Positions 3,909 through 5,803 of a stretch of 5,803 nucleotides of DNA are shown one piece after another. Every line of letters starts with the position of its first letter. Positions within the stretch are counted from its first letter, which is position 1. This stretch comes from JBDSLU01 sp039916225 (lineage in GTDB: Bacteria; Acidobacteriota; Vicinamibacteria; Vicinamibacterales; Vicinamibacteraceae): positions 1 to 5,803 of the forward strand of contig JBDSLU010000076.1 of assembly GCA_039916225.1 (NCBI GenBank), in the 5' to 3' direction. The notes beneath the pieces were generated by a model that was not told the origin of the DNA, ran no database searches, and saw nothing but the letters and a program-made list of their open reading frames with translations. The translations under genes were made by a program, and so were the position numbers.

Positions 3909-5803
3909 GTGGGACCCCCGCTCGCGCTTTTCCTGCTGCTCGCGCAGACGCCACCCCCGACGCCGGCTTCGCCCGCAGCGCCCGTGCCGGCGCAGACGCC
4001 AACGCCCACGCCGGCGCCGGTTGAGCCAGCCGGGATCCCCGAGGTCAAGGAAGAGATCACCGTCGGCGCGACGCGCACCGACCGCCGGCTGCAGGACCTT
4101 CCGCTGCGGGTCGAGGTGATCGATCGCGAGGAGATCGAAGAGAAGGCCCTGATGACGCCGGGGTCGGTCGCCATGCTGCTCGGCGAGACGACCGGCCTGC
4201 GCGTGCAGACGGTGGCGCCGTCGCTCGGCGCCGCCAACGTGCGCATCCAGGGCCTGCGCGGCCGCTACGCGCAGCTCCTCGCCGACGGCCTGCCGCTCTA
4301 CGGGGCGGGCGGCGACTCGCTCAATTTGCTGCAGGTGCCGCCGCTCGACCTCGGCCAGGTCGAGGTGATCAAGGGCGCGGCGTCCGCGCTCTACGGGCCG
4401 GCCGCGCTCGGCGGGATCATCAACCTCGTCTCGCGACGGCCGCAGGAGGCCGAGACCGAAGCCCTGGTCAACATCACCTCGCAGCAGGGACTCGACGGCA
4501 CCCTGTGGATGGCCTCGGCGCCGGTCGACGGCCGCAGCTGGACGCTGCTCACCGGGTTCCACGGCCAGCGCCGTCGCGATCTCGACGGCGACGGCTGGTC
4601 CGACCTGCCGGCGTTCGCCCGCGGCGTCGTGCGGCCCCGGGTCCGCCTCGAATCGGACACCGGCGCCGCGCTGTTCGTCACCGGCGGGCTCATCGCCGAG
4701 CGCCGCGAGGGCGGCACCGAGCCGGGTGCCGTGGCGCCCGATGGCGGCCCGTTCGAGCAGAATCTCGACACCCTGCGGGCCGACGTCGGCGCGGTCGGAC
4801 GCTGGGTCGCCGGCCGGCGTCTGTTCGCCGTCCGCGCCGCCTACGCGCGCAACGGCCAGCGGCATCGATTCGGTGACGTCGAGGAGCGCGGTACCCGGCA
4901 CACCGCATTCGGCGAGGGCACGCTGACCATGCCGGCCGGACGGCACACGATCGTGCTCGGCGCAGCGCTCCAGCAGGACCGGTTCGCATCGTCGGCGCTG
5001 CCGCGCTTCGACTACGTCTTCACGGTGCCGGCGGTCTTCGTGCAGGACGACCTGACCCTCGGCTCTCGGGCGGCGATCTCGGCCAGCGCGCGCGTCGACG
5101 TGCACAGCGAGTACGGCACCCTGGTCAGTCCGCGAATCTCGGCGCTCCTCAAGCCGAGCGCGGCGTGGACGGCGCGTCTCTCCTTCGGCGGCGGCGCCTT
5201 CGCGCCGACACCCTTCACCGAGGAGACGGACGACAGCGGGCTCTCCCGGCTGGCGCCACTCACGGGGCTGAAGGCCGAGCGGGCTCGAACGGCGTCGGCC
5301 GACGTCAGCTGGACGCGGGGCCCCGTCGAGATCTCGGCGACCGTCTTCGGATCGATCGTCGACGACGCGATCCAGCTCGCGACCCTGGCACAGCTCGCCG
5401 TCATCGGCGCGCCGCCCTATCAGGCCGGCCTGCTGAATGCCCACGAACCGGTTCGGACCTACGGCACGGAGTTCCTGGTTCGCTACCGGCGCGGCCGGTT
5501 GGGGCTGATGGCGACGCACGCCTTCACGCGTGCGACCGAGCTCGATCTCGACACGGGCAGCCGCCACGAGGTGCCGCTGACGCCGCGCCACGCCGCCTCG
5601 TTGAACGCCGCCTGGGAAGCGGCCTGGGGGCGGGCGGGCGTCGAGGCCTACTACACCGGCCGTCAGGCCCTCGACGACGATCCCTACCTCGACGTCGGTC
5701 GCCGCTACGTCCTGTTCGGCGGCCTCGTCGAGCGGCGCATCGGACGCCTCCGGCTGTTTCTCAACGTCGAGAACCTGGCCGACGTCCGCCAGACGAAGAC
5801 CGC
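3909..5803 (+). CDS. TonB-dependent outer-membrane receptor, BtuB/FepA-like layout (3' end outside window)
   Basis: The frame is open for 631 codons to the window edge. GTG 3909 is the only usable start after the TAG of the preceding gene at 3897-3899. It gives a short leader, GPPLALFLLLAQ, that lacks the usual positive charge, and no good Shine-Dalgarno is seen, so reinitiation after the DHOR gene is likely. A Pro/Thr-rich segment (13-42) is followed by a TonB-box-like EITVGATR (49-56). The plug (about 60-178) shows NVRIQGLRGRYAQLLADGLP, LDLGQVEVIKGAASALYG and ALGGIINLVSRRP. The beta-barrel follows, and NVENLADVRQTKT at the window edge is the usual near-C-terminal motif, so perhaps only 40-60 residues are missing. 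There is no carboxypeptidase-like domain, unlike the receptor at the other end of the window. It should import a siderophore, cobalamin-like or metal-complex ligand using TonB energy; the ligand is unknown. As last gene of the visible operon it probably shares the supply pathway with the redox proteins. Confidence 0.93.
   Translation, partial: MGPPLALFLLLAQTPPPTPASPAAPVPAQTPTPTPAPVEPAGIPEVKEEITVGATRTDRRLQDLPLRVEVIDREEIEEKALMTPGSVAMLLGETTGLRVQTVAPSLGAANVRIQGLRGRYAQLLADGLPLYGAGGDSLNLLQVPPLDLGQVEVIKGAASALYGPAALGGIINLVSRRPQEAETEALVNITSQQGLDGTLWMASAPVDGRSWTLLTGFHGQRRRDLDGDGWSDLPAFARGVVRPRVRLESDTGAALFVTGGLIAERREGGTEPGAVAPDGGPFEQNLDTLRADVGAVGRWVAGRRLFAVRAAYARNGQRHRFGDVEERGTRHTAFGEGTLTMPAGRHTIVLGAALQQDRFASSALPRFDYVFTVPAVFVQDDLTLGSRAAISASARVDVHSEYGTLVSPRISALLKPSAAWTARLSFGGGAFAPTPFTEETDDSGLSRLAPLTGLKAERARTASADVSWTRGPVEISATVFGSIVDDAIQLATLAQLAVIGAPPYQAGLLNAHEPVRTYGTEFLVRYRRGRLGLMATHAFTRATELDLDTGSRHEVPLTPRHAASLNAAWEAAWGRAGVEAYYTGRQALDDDPYLDVGRRYVLFGGLVERRIGRLRLFLNVENLADVRQTKT
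3942..4037 (+). repeat. Imperfect 48-bp tandem repeat encoding a Pro/Thr-rich spacer
   Basis: GCGCAGACGCCA occurs at 3942-3953 and again at 3990-4001, exactly 48 bases (16 codons) apart. The two translated units begin AQTPPPTPA and AQTPTPTPA and then diverge. The repeat lies between the leader peptide and the TonB box of the receptor and looks like an old in-frame duplication that lengthened the flexible spacer. Confidence 0.5.

Noticed and set aside
2262..5591. Very long minus-strand open frame of 1109 codons
   Set aside because: It runs antisense to the cupredoxin, di-heme and receptor genes, all of which have clear families and motifs. Its translation is Arg-rich, low in complexity and free of recognisable domains, as expected from the strong G/C third-position bias of the real genes.

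Overview
This GC-rich, gene-dense window looks like a chromosomal piece of a Gram-negative bacterium, most likely an acidobacterium (perhaps Vicinamibacteria). The assignment is an inference from gene content: an Oar-like TonB-dependent receptor with an N-terminal carboxypeptidase-regulatory-like domain, beside a di-heme oxidoreductase, a CuA-type cupredoxin and a second TonB receptor, all with strong G/C preference at third codon positions. I see no mobile element, CRISPR array, tRNA or rRNA.

Layout. Bases 1-1036 (minus strand) hold the N-terminal 345 residues of the Oar-like receptor. It has a GTG start, a strong Shine-Dalgarno sequence, and a sigma70-like promoter at 1131-1158. Bases 1037-1499 are a control region of lower GC. 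It contains one doubtful small minus-strand ORF (1155-1364) and, at 1453-1513, an AT-rich island with a promoter-like element and two perfect inverted repeats. From about 1500 to the window end, four genes run on the plus strand with almost no space between them: an outer-membrane porin-like barrel (1500-2290), a secreted CuA-type cupredoxin (2290-2715), a periplasmic DUF1111/DHOR di-heme oxidoreductase (2712-3899), and a TonB-dependent receptor (3909 to beyond 5803). The junctions are TGATG, ATGA and a 9-base gap, so this is very probably one translationally coupled operon.

The porin gene is broken as read here. Its reading frame changes near 2112-2132, and a block of roughly 100 residues expected in full-length relatives seems to be missing at the same place, inside a 7-bp perfect inverted repeat. 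This may be a real pseudogene or an assembly fault.

How the genes may work together (inference). The four products are all envelope proteins: two outer-membrane barrels and two periplasmic redox proteins, one with a CuA-like copper site and one with two c-type haems. A reasonable reading is a metal-related uptake or redox module, in which the receptor and porin handle the substrate and the cupredoxin and di-heme protein handle electrons. DHOR genes of other bacteria often sit beside iron-regulated imelysin-type genes and TonB receptors, which makes iron or copper the first candidates. Nothing in the sequence fixes the substrate.
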